A DNA stretch of 43,224 nucleotides. It comes from RGIG9041 sp045541455. Lineage in GTDB: Bacteria > Bacillota > Clostridia > Oscillospirales > QAKW01. Below the pieces are notes generated by a model. The model did not search any database, had not been told where the DNA came from, and saw only the letters and a program-made list of their open reading frames with translations. The position numbers and the translations under genes were made by a program. Location of the stretch: NCBI GenBank assembly GCA_045541455.1, contig JAZQJA010000014.1, positions 1-43,224 on the forward strand, written 5' to 3'. Position 1 is the first letter of the stretch. The number at the start of each line of letters is the position of its first letter. This document shows, piece by piece, positions 43,081 to 43,224 of this stretch.

Positions 43081-43128
43081 ACTAAACAAAAACGGACAAC
43101 CAACTATGGTTATCCGCTTTTGTTTAGT
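43081..43128 (-). terminator. Second tandem terminator/long hairpin between the tRNA-Gly genes
   Basis: Outer 11-bp arms (43081-43091 with 43118-43128) enclose an inner stem which, as minus-strand RNA, pairs CGGAUAACC with GGUUGUCCG (one U-G) and is followed by TTTTTG. It therefore looks like a terminator reading leftward, placed after another terminator. Confidence 0.55.
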
Positions 43129-43133
43129 GGGAT

Positions 43134-43162
43134 AAAAAAACAGCAAGGCTTATTAGCCTCGC
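43134..43162 (-). terminator. Terminator of the second tRNA-Gly
   Basis: On the minus strand, GCGAGGCT and AGCCTTGC form a stem with one mismatch around an AATA loop, followed by TGTTTTTTT (43142-43134). Confidence 0.75.
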
Positions 43163-43168
43163 CAATTT

Positions 43169-43224
43169 TGGAGCGGGTGACGAGGCTCGAACTCGCTACC
43201 TCAACCTTGGCAAGGTTGCGCTCT
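43169..43224 (-). tRNA. tRNA-Gly(GCC), second copy, cut by the window edge
   Basis: The visible 56 bases (3' end with CCA, T arm, variable loop, anticodon arm with GCC, part of the D arm) are identical to the first copy. The 5' part lies outside the window. The flanks of the two copies differ, and each copy has its own terminator. Confidence 0.93.

Noticed and set aside
1..43224. CRISPR arrays, prophage, insertion sequences or integration sites
   Set aside because: I looked for spaced direct repeats, transposase or integrase motifs and target-site duplications and found none; the two tRNA-Gly genes show no attachment-site remnants beside them within the window.

Overview
The window looks like an AT-rich chromosomal segment of an anaerobic, endospore-forming Firmicute of class Clostridia, most likely Oscillospirales/Ruminococcaceae. 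The grounds are a full-length spoIVA, strong GGAGG ribosome sites with sigma-A type promoters, a clostridial type of tmRNA, an operon for glycan uptake, and a fliB/aconitase-X/MATE gene mix common in gut Clostridia. The order-level placement is inference. Nearly all of the window is coding. I saw no CRISPR array, insertion sequence, phage or plasmid gene.

Region 1 (1-9720, minus strand) is one long operon running off the left edge. It encodes a 1026-aa solute-binding protein with two jelly-roll-like N-terminal modules, two MalF/MalG-type permeases, a membrane-anchored NHL-propeller/TPR protein, a Yip1-family membrane protein, a secreted DUF5696-type protein that looks like a glycosidase, and the start of a further gene. 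It probably captures and imports a glycan; no ATPase is present, so a shared one is presumed. This is the least described system in the window. A sigma-A promoter (9688-9716) and a nested inverted repeat (9814-9887) lie in front of it.

Region 2 (9899-17936, minus) holds comEC-holA-rnmV-pncB (DNA uptake, DNA polymerase III delta, RNase M5, nicotinate phosphoribosyltransferase), then spoIVA and gap, the last two each with its own terminator. The comEC promoter is placed so that the mRNA should be leaderless.

Region 3 (18079-21627, plus) holds an E2/CAT-fold acyltransferase-like gene overlapping smpB, the ssrA tmRNA, a phosphoribosyltransferase-like protein and a FliB-type gene, closed by a 27-bp perfect inverted repeat.

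Region 4 (21639-30253, minus) runs cls-proB-proA-proC (cardiolipin synthase and proline synthesis), an alpha/beta hydrolase, the two subunits of aconitase X and a MATE transporter. Aconitase X beside proline genes suggests hydroxyproline salvage.

Region 5 (30302-38205, minus) is a complete argGHCJBDF operon for arginine from glutamate by the cyclic acetyl route. A perfect 16-bp palindrome, a probable ARG box, covers its promoter.

Region 6 (38327-43224) holds an intracellular GH10 xylanase divergent from an AraC regulator, a DacA-type D,D-carboxypeptidase, a second AraC regulator with a terminator-shaped hairpin at its transcription start, and two identical tRNA-Gly(GCC) genes, the second cut by the window edge.

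All calls come from reading the sequence; no database search was possible.
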